NCBI RefSeq assembly: GCF_024742075.1 | Contig: NZ_JANSGD010000003.1 | Span: forward strand, 62,001 to 126,000 | Direction of reading: 5' to 3' | From: Facklamia sp. 7083-14-GEN3 | GTDB lineage: Bacteria; Bacillota; Bacilli; Lactobacillales; Aerococcaceae | DNA length: 64,000 nt | The notes under the pieces: generated by a model | Seen by the model: the letters and a program-made list of their open reading frames with translations, nothing else | Told to the model about the DNA's origin: nothing | The model's database searches: none | Shown: piece by piece, positions 23,377-31,301 of the stretch | Position numbering within the stretch: the first letter of the stretch is position 1 | Layout: each line of letters starts with the position of its first letter | Made by a program: the position numbers and the translations under genes

Positions 23377-23856
23377 ATGAAAGTCAAAAAGTGGTTACTA
23401 ATGGCAGCACCCCTTGTTGGTGGATCGATTGTAGGTGGTTTGACTGCCGGAAATGCTAAATCGGATTATGAAAATTATAAACAACCCCCCTTAGCTCCGC
23501 CTAAACAAACCTTTGGAATCGTATGGCCCTTGCTTTATACCATGATGGGTGTAGCAAGAGGAATCATCCAAGATACTAAAAACAATGATGCAGCGGTTTT
23601 AGCTTACCGCACTCAGCTTGGGCTAAATTATTTATGGTCCTTACTATATTTCAAATTTAAGTTTAGAGGGACAGCTTTAATCGAAAGTTTTGGTTTATTT
23701 GCAGCGGTTTTAGTAACGACCATTAAGTTTTACCAGAAAAAGCCTAAGGCAGGTCTATTATTATTGCCTTATCTAATATGGTGTGGTTTTGCTTCTTACT
23801 TAAATGGAGGGACACTCTATTTAAACCGTGATCGCGCATCCTATTCTAATGATTAG
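23377..23856 (+). CDS. TspO/MBR family protein
   Basis: This 159-aa membrane protein has the five-helix TspO layout. Its motifs are YKQPPLAPPKQTFGIVWPLLYTMMG, LGLNYLWSLLYFKF, and LPYLIWCGFASYLNGGTLYLN, which carry the conserved Pro-rich loop, the N..WS and the W..FA..LN residues. TspO proteins bind porphyrins and other hydrophobic ligands at the membrane. A dedicated ribosome binding site (AAAGGAG) is present. The next gene starts 14 bp downstream, so they are probably co-transcribed. Confidence 0.9.
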   Translation: MKVKKWLLMAAPLVGGSIVGGLTAGNAKSDYENYKQPPLAPPKQTFGIVWPLLYTMMGVARGIIQDTKNNDAAVLAYRTQLGLNYLWSLLYFKFKFRGTALIESFGLFAAVLVTTIKFYQKKPKAGLLLLPYLIWCGFASYLNGGTLYLNRDRASYSND

Positions 23857-23870
23857 AAAGGAAGCTTCTG

Positions 23871-24233
23871 ATGAGACTATGGCATCAAGATCTAATTGCT
23901 TTGCTACCTAGACAACAATTATTGGGTCAACACCGTGAATGTTGTGCACTAAGAGGGAAGGGGTGGGGAAAGCCCCATGCTACTGTGAATTATGTGTTTA
24001 ACTATCCTCCTTATAAGTTATATCAATACCATCTATTAGTGATGGAGGAGATGCTTAAAAGAGGCTATCAACCTGATGAGAAGTGGATGAATCCTAATTA
24101 TCGTGGGAAAGCAGCTTTAGACTATGATAACTTGGAAGAAATGCCTTTAGACTATCCAATTTATTTTGAACATGACGAAGAATATCTGCAAGAATGTCTC
24201 GACAATTTAAAAGCTAAAGGCATCGTCCTTTAG
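23871..24233 (+). CDS. TIGR02328 / pyrimidine-dimer-glycosylase-like (Pyr_excise) family protein
   Basis: The 120-aa product begins MRLWHQDLIALLPRQQLLGQH and continues ECCALRGKGWGKPHATVNYVF, YHLLVMEEMLKRGY and PIYFEHDEEYLQECLDNL. This is the full pattern of the TIGR02328 family, which is related to T4 endonuclease V-type proteins. Activity on DNA has not been shown for this branch as far as I know. It lies 14 bp behind tspO and is followed by a strong terminator. Confidence 0.85.
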   Translation: MRLWHQDLIALLPRQQLLGQHRECCALRGKGWGKPHATVNYVFNYPPYKLYQYHLLVMEEMLKRGYQPDEKWMNPNYRGKAALDYDNLEEMPLDYPIYFEHDEEYLQECLDNLKAKGIVL

Positions 24234-24250
24234 GTTAAATAGTTTTTCAC

Positions 24251-24287
24251 CCCTCAAAGAACCCCAGGCTCTTTGAGGGCTTTTATA
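24251..24287 (+). terminator. Rho-independent terminator
   Basis: CCCTCAAAGA pairs with TCTTTGAGGG and is followed by CTTTTAT. It ends the tspO operon. Confidence 0.85.
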
Positions 24288-24361
24288 TTTTTAAACACTC
24301 AGTCTATTCAGTGGCTCTAAATTATCCTACAATTGGAAGGTAAAAGAAAAGGAGAGGAACA

Positions 24362-24922
24362 ATGAAGGTAGCAGTTTATTGCGGTGCTTCTAGAGGGAAC
24401 AATCCAATCTACCGTCAAGCAGCGATTGAATTGGGGGAGTGGCTAGCGTTAAATAACCATTCACTAATATATGGTGGGGGAAAAACTGGATTAATGGGTG
24501 ATTTAGCGAATGCCGTTCTTGAAAAAGGTGGTAAGGTCATAGGTGTTATGCCAAAATTTCTGCTTGAAACCGAGATTGGTCATCAAGGATTGACAGATTT
24601 TGTGGTGGTTGAAACGATGGCTCAGCGTAAACAAAAGATGTTGGATTTATCAGACCTTTGTATCGCCTTACCAGGAGGTCCTGGTACCCTAGAAGAAATT
24701 ATTGAAGCTATCTCTTGGCATCGAGTCGGTCAAAGCTCTAATCCCTGTCTTTTTATGAATATCAATGGTTATTACAATGGGGTGCAAAAATTCTATCAGC
24801 AGATGGTTGAAGAAGGTTTTTTGCGAGCAAGTGATTATCAACGGATTGGTTTTTTGACCCATATGGATAAAATCAATCCCTTTTTAAAGCAAATTTACCA
24901 AATAGACCAATCTAAGTCGTAA
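24362..24922 (+). CDS. LOG family protein (TIGR00730 Rossmann fold, cytokinin-riboside phosphoribohydrolase-like)
   Basis: The N-terminus VAVYCGASRGNNPIYRQAA and YGGGKTGLMGDLANAVLEKGGKVIGVMP are followed by MAQRKQKMLDLSDLCIALPGGPGTLEEI, which contains the R..KM and PGG.GT..E catalytic motifs of LOG proteins. Such enzymes split nucleotide 5'-monophosphates to free base and ribose 5-phosphate. The 186-aa length is typical. It has its own AAGGAGAGG ribosome binding site and is monocistronic. The physiological substrate in this bacterium is unknown. Confidence 0.92.
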   Translation: MKVAVYCGASRGNNPIYRQAAIELGEWLALNNHSLIYGGGKTGLMGDLANAVLEKGGKVIGVMPKFLLETEIGHQGLTDFVVVETMAQRKQKMLDLSDLCIALPGGPGTLEEIIEAISWHRVGQSSNPCLFMNINGYYNGVQKFYQQMVEEGFLRASDYQRIGFLTHMDKINPFLKQIYQIDQSKS

Positions 24923-25014
24923 AATTGGCTCTAAAATCAGTCTCTAGTACAAGTTCTTAATCAGATCTTGATGCTAAACTAATTTTATTACTTACAATTA
25001 AGGAGATTAATATT

Positions 25015-25632
25015 ATGAAAAATAAACATTCTTTAAAAATAGCACTACTATTAGTTATGTTCATGGCTTTAGCCGGTTGTCAAACCATTGGTGAATTTGT
25101 ATCGGGTTTTAAGCAAGACTTTATCGGTTTAACCATGACGGTGCAAACCTATGATGAACAAGCGCAGATTATCGATTCCATGACAGGAAAATCTGTTTCG
25201 ATTGAGCGTGATAAAGAATTTGATTCGCAAACCGCTGAGGGATCAACTAAAGCCGATTCACAAGTTTTAGATATTCAGATTGGTGGGCACACCTTATCCC
25301 ACGTAGGGTCATCTTTAATTGCAGCTGAAAAGGGTCTTAATGATTTGACCATGGATGTCGATAATCGTTTAGACTTATATGATACTAGGTCCAACCTACC
25401 CTTTATTTCTCGCTTACAAGATAATATTGGTCAGACCTTCTTCGGTAAAAAGAAAACGATTATGGTCCGTAGTCAAAATGGAACGCCATTAGCAGTCTAT
25501 TCAGGCAATAAAGTGTCTTACTTTAAAACAGATGTGCCCAAGTCGACAGGGCTTCTAATCGATGGCAAATATCTCTTTATCTATCGTTGTGATTACACGA
25601 TTTATGATAATGAGTTATTAGAAAATAACTAG
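25015..25632 (+). CDS. DUF5052 family lipoprotein
   Basis: A 205-aa precursor with a lipoprotein signal (MFMALAGC, lipidated Cys near residue 22). The mature part has FKQDFIGLTMTVQTYDEQAQIID, SVSIERDKEFDS, and GHTLSHVGSSLIAAEKGLNDL, the pattern of DUF5052 lipoproteins found in lactic acid bacteria. Their role is unknown. AAGGAG precedes the ATG. It ends at a bidirectional terminator shared with the leftward gene at 25689. Confidence 0.8.
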   Translation: MKNKHSLKIALLLVMFMALAGCQTIGEFVSGFKQDFIGLTMTVQTYDEQAQIIDSMTGKSVSIERDKEFDSQTAEGSTKADSQVLDIQIGGHTLSHVGSSLIAAEKGLNDLTMDVDNRLDLYDTRSNLPFISRLQDNIGQTFFGKKKTIMVRSQNGTPLAVYSGNKVSYFKTDVPKSTGLLIDGKYLFIYRCDYTIYDNELLENN

Positions 25633-25653
25633 ATAGAGTCAACATTCAAATTT

Positions 25654-25690
25654 AAAAGAGCCATCCCCCAAAAAGGGAATGGCTCTTTTT
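25654..25690. terminator. Bidirectional terminator
   Basis: AAAAGAGCCATCCCC pairs with GGGAATGGCTCTTTTT around a small loop; the right arm touches the stop codon of the convergent gene. Confidence 0.85.
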
Positions 25691-26276
25691 ATGCTTTCCA
25701 ACCACGCGCATGTTTCATTTCTTGTCCTTGATCATCATATTTTTTTCGCTTACCCGTCAAGTGGTCCATCTCGATAGCATAGATTTGCACATAGTCTAAG
25801 GCAGTATTGATGGCCTTATCGACTAATGCATAATGTTGAGGCACATATTTTTTGCCAATTATACGTAAGGCTGTGCGCAGTTCTTTTTCGCTAGTGACTT
25901 TTCGAATCTTTCCATATACAATGGCTGACTCAAATTCAGTAGTGAAAACGGTGCGGGCTAGGGTTCCCCATGACTTTGGATCATCAGCAATTGCTTCGAT
26001 TTCACTTTCACTATATAGATTAGGAACTTGAACTTGTCCGACAAAGGTAACGCAGACTTGCATGCCGTCCTCAATCAATTCAACTTTTTTACCAGCTTTA
26101 GCGCTGTGAAAGTATAAAGTTTGATTATTACGAACGATTGAGAGGGGGATGGCATAGGGATAAGGTTGATCAGGGAGGCTAAGAACACCATATTGGGAAT
26201 GATCAATGACTGTCTCAGCGAAATCTTTGGGCATAGCACGGTCTTGCCGGCGCATGGCTTGATAAATGTCTGACAT
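25689..26276 (-). CDS. Pyridoxamine 5'-phosphate oxidase-family flavoprotein (NimA-like)
   Basis: The start at ATG 26276 (MSDIYQAMRRQDRAMPK) fits the ribosome binding site AAGAAGGG; longer in-frame starts are less likely. The split-barrel FMN-binding fold is indicated by YGVLSLPDQPYPYAIPLSIVRNNQTLYFHSAKAGKKVELI and the later CVTFVGQV, which match the NimA/pyridoxamine-oxidase-related group. NimA proteins reduce nitroimidazoles; the natural role of this branch is not known. It forms its own unit. Confidence 0.82.
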   Translation of the reverse strand: MSDIYQAMRRQDRAMPKDFAETVIDHSQYGVLSLPDQPYPYAIPLSIVRNNQTLYFHSAKAGKKVELIEDGMQVCVTFVGQVQVPNLYSESEIEAIADDPKSWGTLARTVFTTEFESAIVYGKIRKVTSEKELRTALRIIGKKYVPQHYALVDKAINTALDYVQIYAIEMDHLTGKRKKYDDQGQEMKHARGWKA

Positions 26277-26325
26277 AATAACCCTTCTTTCTATAAGAGG
26301 CAACAGATAAAAGTATTTTTATAAG

Positions 26326-26355
26326 AAAACATCAGGTACAAGGACCTGATGTTTA
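26326..26355 (-). terminator. Terminator of the lipoate cassette
   Basis: AAACATCAGGT pairs with ACCTGATGTTT; on the minus strand it follows lplA by about 20 bp and is succeeded by T's. Confidence 0.75.
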
Positions 26356-26372
26356 TATATTTTAAAGATAGT

Positions 26373-27374
26373 TTATAAATCTTTGAATAGGGTGTCAACA
26401 ATCTCTTGATTACTTATATTGTGAATGAGATCTTGTGGATAGTGCTTTTCAAAATGATCTTGCACGGCTTTTTTATTGAAGCTAATGCCTTTTAAGGACT
26501 CTTCCACTTCACTCAAATCATGCGCACTAAAGAAGTCGCCTTCAAAAAGTAAAGATTGTATCACACCTTTTTCAACTTGGCAGTGCAGTTTGAGTAAACC
26601 ACCGGCTAAAACCGCTTCATTGACTAAAGAGAACTGAGGGTTGCGACCGAAAACCCAGTCCCAAGATTCAAACTTTTCTTGTTTGATTTTTTGGATGGCT
26701 TGTTCATCTTCTTCACTTAGTTGGAAGTAGTTCGGTTGATCACCTAAAATTTCTTTGACCAAAGCGTCTTTAAAGGTTTTTGCATCCCAACCATCCGGAC
26801 AGTAATTCTTGATATTAGTAGTACGATCCTTAACAGACTTAATTCCTTTAGAGATCAACTTGTGTTTAGCAGGGTTCAGATAACGGGCCATAGCAGACAA
26901 GTTGCTATCAAATAATAGAGAACCATGATGCAAAGTGTAGTCTCCTTTGAAGCATTGAGCATTACCCGAAATTTTTTTGCCATGTATGGCTAAGTCATTG
27001 CGACTGTTCATTTCAGCCGGAATCGCTAAATTATTCAAGGAGTGTATGATGGACTGCATAAAGCGCTGAAAATCAATATCTTCATGTCGCTTATCTCCTT
27101 GAGGGCGCGGTGAAATAAAGCTATATTGCCAGCCACCTTGGTCGGTGAAGATAGTACCGCCCCCTGTATTACGTCGTGTAATGGTGACGTGATCTTTTTC
27201 AAGTTCTGGTAAGTTCAATTCGACATATGCATTCTGGTAATTTCCCAGCATGACTGTAAAATCGGTTTGCCAGATCATGAAGAGTTCTTCTTTTAAAGCT
27301 TTTTGGGTCATTAAATATTCTTCTAAGGCAAAGTAATAGTTAGGATCGAGTGAATCAGTCGGTAAATATAACAT
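26373..27374 (-). CDS. lplA: Lipoate-protein ligase
   Basis: The 333-aa protein has the LplA catalytic pattern: N-terminal substrate pocket region WQTDFTVMLGNYQNA, RRNTGGGTIFTDQGGWQYSF, and the lysine-containing NDLAIHGKKISGNAQ, followed by the C-terminal accessory domain. It activates lipoate with ATP and attaches it to the lysine of lipoyl domains in the cytoplasm. It is the last gene of the three-gene operon carrier-lipA-lplA (6 bp after lipA). No lipB or lipM is seen in the window. Confidence 0.93.
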   Translation of the reverse strand: MLYLPTDSLDPNYYFALEEYLMTQKALKEELFMIWQTDFTVMLGNYQNAYVELNLPELEKDHVTITRRNTGGGTIFTDQGGWQYSFISPRPQGDKRHEDIDFQRFMQSIIHSLNNLAIPAEMNSRNDLAIHGKKISGNAQCFKGDYTLHHGSLLFDSNLSAMARYLNPAKHKLISKGIKSVKDRTTNIKNYCPDGWDAKTFKDALVKEILGDQPNYFQLSEEDEQAIQKIKQEKFESWDWVFGRNPQFSLVNEAVLAGGLLKLHCQVEKGVIQSLLFEGDFFSAHDLSEVEESLKGISFNKKAVQDHFEKHYPQDLIHNISNQEIVDTLFKDL

Positions 27375-27380
27375 GGGTCT

Positions 27381-28307
27381 TTATGCTTCCTCTTTGGCTA
27401 ATTGAGCCACTAAGCTGTTTTCAGCATCAAAGTTATGGTCAACACCGACGGCATCTAAAGATTCATGTGCCTTGTAAGAGCTTCTTACTTGTGGTCCGGA
27501 GGCTACGAATTTGAAGCCTTTTTTCATTCCCATTTTATTGTATTTACCAAATTGCTCTAAGGAAATATATTCTTCAAGCTTGTAATGTTTAGGAGAAGGT
27601 TGTAAATATTGGCCAATGGTGAAGAAATCGACACCCGCTGCCAGGCTGTCATCCATGGCTTGGGCAACTTCTTCTTTGGTTTCACCTAAACCAAGCATTA
27701 CGCCTGTTTTTGTGTAAATATGAGGCGCTTTGTCTTTAATATATTTTAAGACTTCAAGTGAGCGTTCATAGGTTGCGCGGTGACGAATTCTAGGAGACAA
27801 GCGTTCCACTGTTTCAATATTGTGATTGATAATTTCGGGATTGGCTTCAATCACTGTATCAAGGCTGTTTTTATTGCCAAGGAAATCAGGGATTAACACT
27901 TCGATAGTAGTATCCGGACATTTTTCTTTGACGGCGCGGATAGTGCGAGCAAACTGTTCAGCTCCTCCATCTTCTAAGTCGTCGCGAGCCACAGAAGTAA
28001 CTACCACATGACGAAGGCCTAGTGTTTTACATGCATCCGCTAAGTTGTCAGGCTCATTGATGTTCACTTCTTCCATGTTTCCTGTTAGAATATCGCAAAA
28101 ACGGCAAGCTCTTGAGCAGTGACTTCCTAAAATCATGAAGGTAGCCGTACCGTTTTTGTAACACTCCCCAAGATTAGGGCAAGTGGCTTCGGCACAAACT
28201 GTATTAAGTTGTAGGCTAGAAAGTAAGTTGTTTACTTGATCGACGGATTCATTATCAAAGCGGATACGTGGTTTTACTTGGGTCGATGAAGAGGCAGTTA
28301 TTTTCAT
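27381..28307 (-). CDS. lipA: Lipoyl synthase
   Basis: A radical-SAM enzyme of 308 aa with the auxiliary cluster cysteines C38, C43 and C49 (CAEATCPNLGEC) and the SAM-cluster motif CSRACRFC at C64, C68 and C71. The terminal RSSYKAHE provides the Arg-Ser-Ser-Tyr ligand of the auxiliary cluster. It inserts two sulfur atoms into octanoyl groups bound to carrier domains. Its ATG directly follows the stop of the lipoyl-carrier gene, so the carrier may be its own substrate. Confidence 0.95.
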   Translation of the reverse strand: MKITASSSTQVKPRIRFDNESVDQVNNLLSSLQLNTVCAEATCPNLGECYKNGTATFMILGSHCSRACRFCDILTGNMEEVNINEPDNLADACKTLGLRHVVVTSVARDDLEDGGAEQFARTIRAVKEKCPDTTIEVLIPDFLGNKNSLDTVIEANPEIINHNIETVERLSPRIRHRATYERSLEVLKYIKDKAPHIYTKTGVMLGLGETKEEVAQAMDDSLAAGVDFFTIGQYLQPSPKHYKLEEYISLEQFGKYNKMGMKKGFKFVASGPQVRSSYKAHESLDAVGVDHNFDAENSLVAQLAKEEA

Positions 28308-28556
28308 TTAGTCTTCCTCGCTTTCTTCAATAGTAGCAATTAAATCACCAGCAGTTACTTCGTTACCTAGTTCTTGATGGATAGCCAGTATTTTTCCTGA
28401 GAAAGGTGCCTCAATCTCATGAACAGCTTTATCTGTTTCCACCGAATATAAAACTTCACCTTTTTGAATGCTTTCGCCAACCTCTGTGGTCCATTCAATA
28501 ATGACCCCTGACAATACTTTTGAACTTAATTTTGGAAATACAATTTCTTTCTTCAA
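28308..28556 (-). CDS. Free-standing lipoyl-domain carrier protein
   Basis: GGAGG fits a TTG start at 28556, giving 82 aa that are just one biotinyl/lipoyl domain: KKEIVFPKLSSKVLSGVI at the N-terminus and the lipoylation hairpin VETDKAVHE with Lys 43. No E2 catalytic or E3-binding part follows, and it is shorter than GcvH. It is the first gene of an operon with lipA and lplA and no 2-oxo acid dehydrogenase genes nearby. It may be the scaffold on which octanoyl or lipoyl groups are assembled or relayed; that is inference from context. Confidence 0.85.
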   Translation of the reverse strand: MKKEIVFPKLSSKVLSGVIIEWTTEVGESIQKGEVLYSVETDKAVHEIEAPFSGKILAIHQELGNEVTAGDLIATIEESEED

Positions 28557-28909
28557 AATGAATCCTCCAATCAATTAATTTAAAGTTATTTCCTAGGAAA
28601 TCTCTACGCTCCATTGTAGACATTTCGTTAAAAATGTTCAATACTTTTCACAAAAATTTAATCTAATTCTTACCCTTTAACACAAGTGGATAAAACCTAT
28701 TATAAAGCTATTTTCTTAATGGTATTAGAGAAGTTCGTGAAAATAATAATAACTTCTGAGCTTTAGATTGTGATAAAACATTCAATAATTTAAACTTGAT
28801 AATCTATTATAAAATGTGATAAAAATTTATTTTGTGAATGTCTACTTGTGGAATGGTTAAGAATGTTCTATTCTTAATGGAAGATAGAGTGAGATAAGGA
28901 AGGGTGCGC
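28557..28909. other. Divergent intergenic region, about 350 bp
   Basis: No gene is visible. It lies between the leftward lipoate operon and the rightward DUF2254 gene and must hold both promoters. A short dyad AAGAATGTTCTATTCTT lies close before the DUF2254 gene at about 28859-28875. No riboswitch pattern was recognised. Confidence 0.4.
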
Positions 28910-30235
28910 ATGATAGAAAGTTTAAAATTATATTTTGAAGATCAAAAATCTTGGTGGGTATTTGTATATAACGTTATCTTTGCTTTTGTTTTAGCGGTGC
29001 TTGTTATGTTAATGGACGGGCGTTATTGGGGAGATTTAGATGCGCTACCGAGTGTGATGTTAACCAGTCAAAACTTTGCGCAAATGATATTAAGTTCTTT
29101 AGCTGGGTCTCTGTTTGCTGTGGCGACTTTTACTTTTGCGACTATGTTGAGTGTGATGTCTTACTATGCTTCTAGTTTTGGGCCACGTACAATTGAAAAT
29201 TTTCTTTTTCGTAAATCGTCGACTCAAACTTTGGGCATTTATTTAGGCGGTTTTGTTTACTGTTTAGTTTCTTTATTTTTTATGCGTGAATCTCAAGGGG
29301 AGTATTTAGTGATGTCAGGTACAGTGGCTTTAATGTACGGGATCACAAGTGTTTTATATTTTATTCGCTTTGTTTTTGATATCTCACAATCTGTTCAACA
29401 TAATCAGGTCATCAAAGGTTTATTTGAAAGAGCATCAAAGATTATCTCAGAAAACAAAGAGATTTTTGAAGACGCAGAATTCGTGGATCAGTTGCCCTCT
29501 ATAAAAGGTGCAGCGAGTCAGAGTGTTCAATCTTTGAAACAAGGCTATCTAGATTTTATCGATATTGACCGCTTATTTGATTTAGCAAAAGAATGTAAGT
29601 GTGTAATTGTGTTAAAGGTTAGAAATGGTGATTTTGTCGGTAAAGGAGCTGTTTTAGCTGAGGCATATTCTTTGAAGAAACAAAAAGATTGGGAAAAGTT
29701 TGAAGAAAAATTAAATCGGTCTTTTATTTTTCAACACGAGCCTTCTTCTATGTACAATCCTGATTTTGCTCTTTCCAAGTTAACGGATATTGCTTTGCGG
29801 AGTGCCTCCCCCTCTATAAACGACCCCAACACCATTAGTCATGTTTTTCGTTACCAGTCCATTTTATTAGGGGAATTAGGGCAGGCTCCGGCCAGGTATG
29901 CAGTTTATTTAGAAGAAATAGAATTATCTTCGTCACAAACGCTAGAAGTAGGAGTTTGTTATGATTTTTGCCCGTTCCAAAAAATTCTATTTCAAAATTT
30001 TGGTCAATTGGTTCAATACATTAATCAAGACGCTTATTTAATACGTGATTTGTATGAAGCCTTATATTTTATTGGCCTCAATTCTTCTCATAAACATCAA
30101 GAAGTTATCAAAGGATTTATGACTTACTTATCAAATAAAATAAGCAGTCATTTTGAGTCCGAATATGACCAAAGAATGTTTAGTGAAGTGATGGAGCGTA
30201 TTTCTATGTTAAGACCTGCGGAAAATGAGGAATAA
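28910..30235 (+). CDS. DUF2254 family membrane protein
   Basis: AAGGAAGGG at 28897-28905 supports ATG 28910; an in-frame GTG 28904 is less well placed. Four membrane helices lie in the first 160 residues, including MILSSLAGSLFAVATFTFATMLSVMSYYASSFGPRTIENFL, which carries the conserved PR motif. A soluble C-terminal domain includes KLTDIALRSASPSINDPNT, the family's highly conserved D.A.RA.SPGINDP segment. The protein family has no established role. The 441-aa length is typical. It is monocistronic. Confidence 0.9.
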   Translation: MIESLKLYFEDQKSWWVFVYNVIFAFVLAVLVMLMDGRYWGDLDALPSVMLTSQNFAQMILSSLAGSLFAVATFTFATMLSVMSYYASSFGPRTIENFLFRKSSTQTLGIYLGGFVYCLVSLFFMRESQGEYLVMSGTVALMYGITSVLYFIRFVFDISQSVQHNQVIKGLFERASKIISENKEIFEDAEFVDQLPSIKGAASQSVQSLKQGYLDFIDIDRLFDLAKECKCVIVLKVRNGDFVGKGAVLAEAYSLKKQKDWEKFEEKLNRSFIFQHEPSSMYNPDFALSKLTDIALRSASPSINDPNTISHVFRYQSILLGELGQAPARYAVYLEEIELSSSQTLEVGVCYDFCPFQKILFQNFGQLVQYINQDAYLIRDLYEALYFIGLNSSHKHQEVIKGFMTYLSNKISSHFESEYDQRMFSEVMERISMLRPAENEE

Positions 30236-30399
30236 AGGTGTAAAAAAGTACTTTAATTTGTTAGACTGTTTGTGTGAGCAAAGACTTAAGTTTCTTTAAT
30301 TAGGCCGATCACATCCAATAGCTTTATTAGCTTTTAATGTGCGATAAACATTATTTTTTTAAAAATGGTACTGTTTGTCAAAAAAAAGCACAAAGGCGT

Positions 30400-30413
30400 T
30401 GAAAACGCTTAAA
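30400..30413 (+). promoter_or_regulatory. cre-like site upstream of PTS genes
   Basis: TGAAAACGCTTAAA matches the CcpA consensus TGWAANCGNTNWCA at 13 of 14 positions. It lies 64-77 bp before the IIB start and upstream of a possible -10 box (TATAAG near 30433). Catabolite control of the PTS pair is likely. Confidence 0.65.
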
Positions 30414-30476
30414 TAATCAGCTAATATAGATTCTATAAGAGTAATTATTAGTGATTTATAATATGGAGGGTGACGA

Positions 30477-30794
30477 ATGAGTAAAAAAACTATTATGTTG
30501 GTATGTGGTACGGGAATGTCTACAACCATGTTGGTTAATAAGATGAATAATATTGTTAAGTCCGAAGAGTTGGATTATGAGATTATCTCATCTTCGATCC
30601 AAGAAATGGAGGATTATGTTAATAATGAAAATATTGATGTCTTATTATTAGGACCGCAGGTGTCATATTTATCAGAAGGTTTGTCGAAACGTTATGCTCC
30701 AAAGAAAATCGTTGTTGATAGTATTGATAAAAATGATTACGGTTTAGCTAACGGTAGAAAAGTGTTGTCTCAAGCAGAATCACTTTTAGACTAA
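30477..30794 (+). CDS. PTS IIB component, lactose/cellobiose family
   Basis: A 105-aa cytoplasmic phosphocarrier with the active-site Cys 10 in MLVCGTGMSTTMLVNKM and the terminal pattern LLLGPQVSYL of IIB-Lac/Cel proteins. It would accept phosphate from the IIA encoded 1 bp downstream and pass it to a sugar on a IIC permease. No IIC or glycosidase gene is adjacent, so it must work with a permease encoded elsewhere. A GGAGG ribosome binding site and an upstream cre-like site are present. Confidence 0.92.
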   Translation: MSKKTIMLVCGTGMSTTMLVNKMNNIVKSEELDYEIISSSIQEMEDYVNNENIDVLLLGPQVSYLSEGLSKRYAPKKIVVDSIDKNDYGLANGRKVLSQAESLLD

Positions 30795-30795
30795 A

Positions 30796-31131
30796 ATGAG
30801 AGCAGAGGAAGTACAAGAAATTGCCATGCTAATGATTGCCAACGGAGGCGATGCGCGTAGTCAATCAATGGAGGCTATTCGTTTTGCTAAAGAAGGCGAT
30901 TTTGATTTGGCACAGCAGAAGTTTGCATTAGCTCAGGAGTCTATCCTAACTGCTCATCAATTACAGACAAAGTTGTTAGTAGGCGAAGCTCAAGGGAAGA
31001 GTTCGGAATTATCTTTATTAATGATTCATGCCCAAGACCACCTAATGAATGCAATGACTGTTAATGACATGGCAAAAGAAATCGTCGACTTATATCAATT
31101 AATCCAACCGATTCATAAAAATATTAAATAA
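30796..31131 (+). CDS. PTS IIA component, lactose/cellobiose family
   Basis: The 111-aa protein is an all-helical IIA-Lac/Cel subunit: ANGGDARSQSMEAIRFAKEGDFDLA, then LLMIHAQDHLMNAM, which contains the phosphorylated His and the Asp-His of the trimer site. The start is one base after the IIB stop with no separate ribosome binding site, so translation is coupled. Together with IIB it forms an incomplete PTS that lacks IIC. Confidence 0.92.
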   Translation: MRAEEVQEIAMLMIANGGDARSQSMEAIRFAKEGDFDLAQQKFALAQESILTAHQLQTKLLVGEAQGKSSELSLLMIHAQDHLMNAMTVNDMAKEIVDLYQLIQPIHKNIK

Positions 31132-31140
31132 ATAATTATT

Positions 31141-31176
31141 AAATCCTTCTTATGTTATTTAAGAAGGATTTTTTCT
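31141..31176 (+). terminator. Rho-independent terminator
   Basis: AAATCCTTCTT pairs with AAGAAGGATTT and is followed by T's. It ends the IIB-IIA operon, which supports the view that no IIC gene belongs to it. Confidence 0.85.
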
Positions 31177-31254
31177 GTTTAAGAAGAGAAGTATTGTCGG
31201 CCTTATATTGAAGCTATCAACGATAATTGATAAAATAAAAGATATGAAAATGAT

Positions 31255-31301
31255 AGGAGTGGTTAGATGTTATCTGAATCAATTGGGAAACTAAAAAGAC
31301 A
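31255..31301 (+). repeat. 47-bp direct repeat, copy 1 (start of paralogous gene 1)
   Basis: These 47 bp, from the ribosome binding site through codon 12 of the gene, are identical to 32150-32196. The rest of the two genes is more diverged. Confidence 0.92.
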
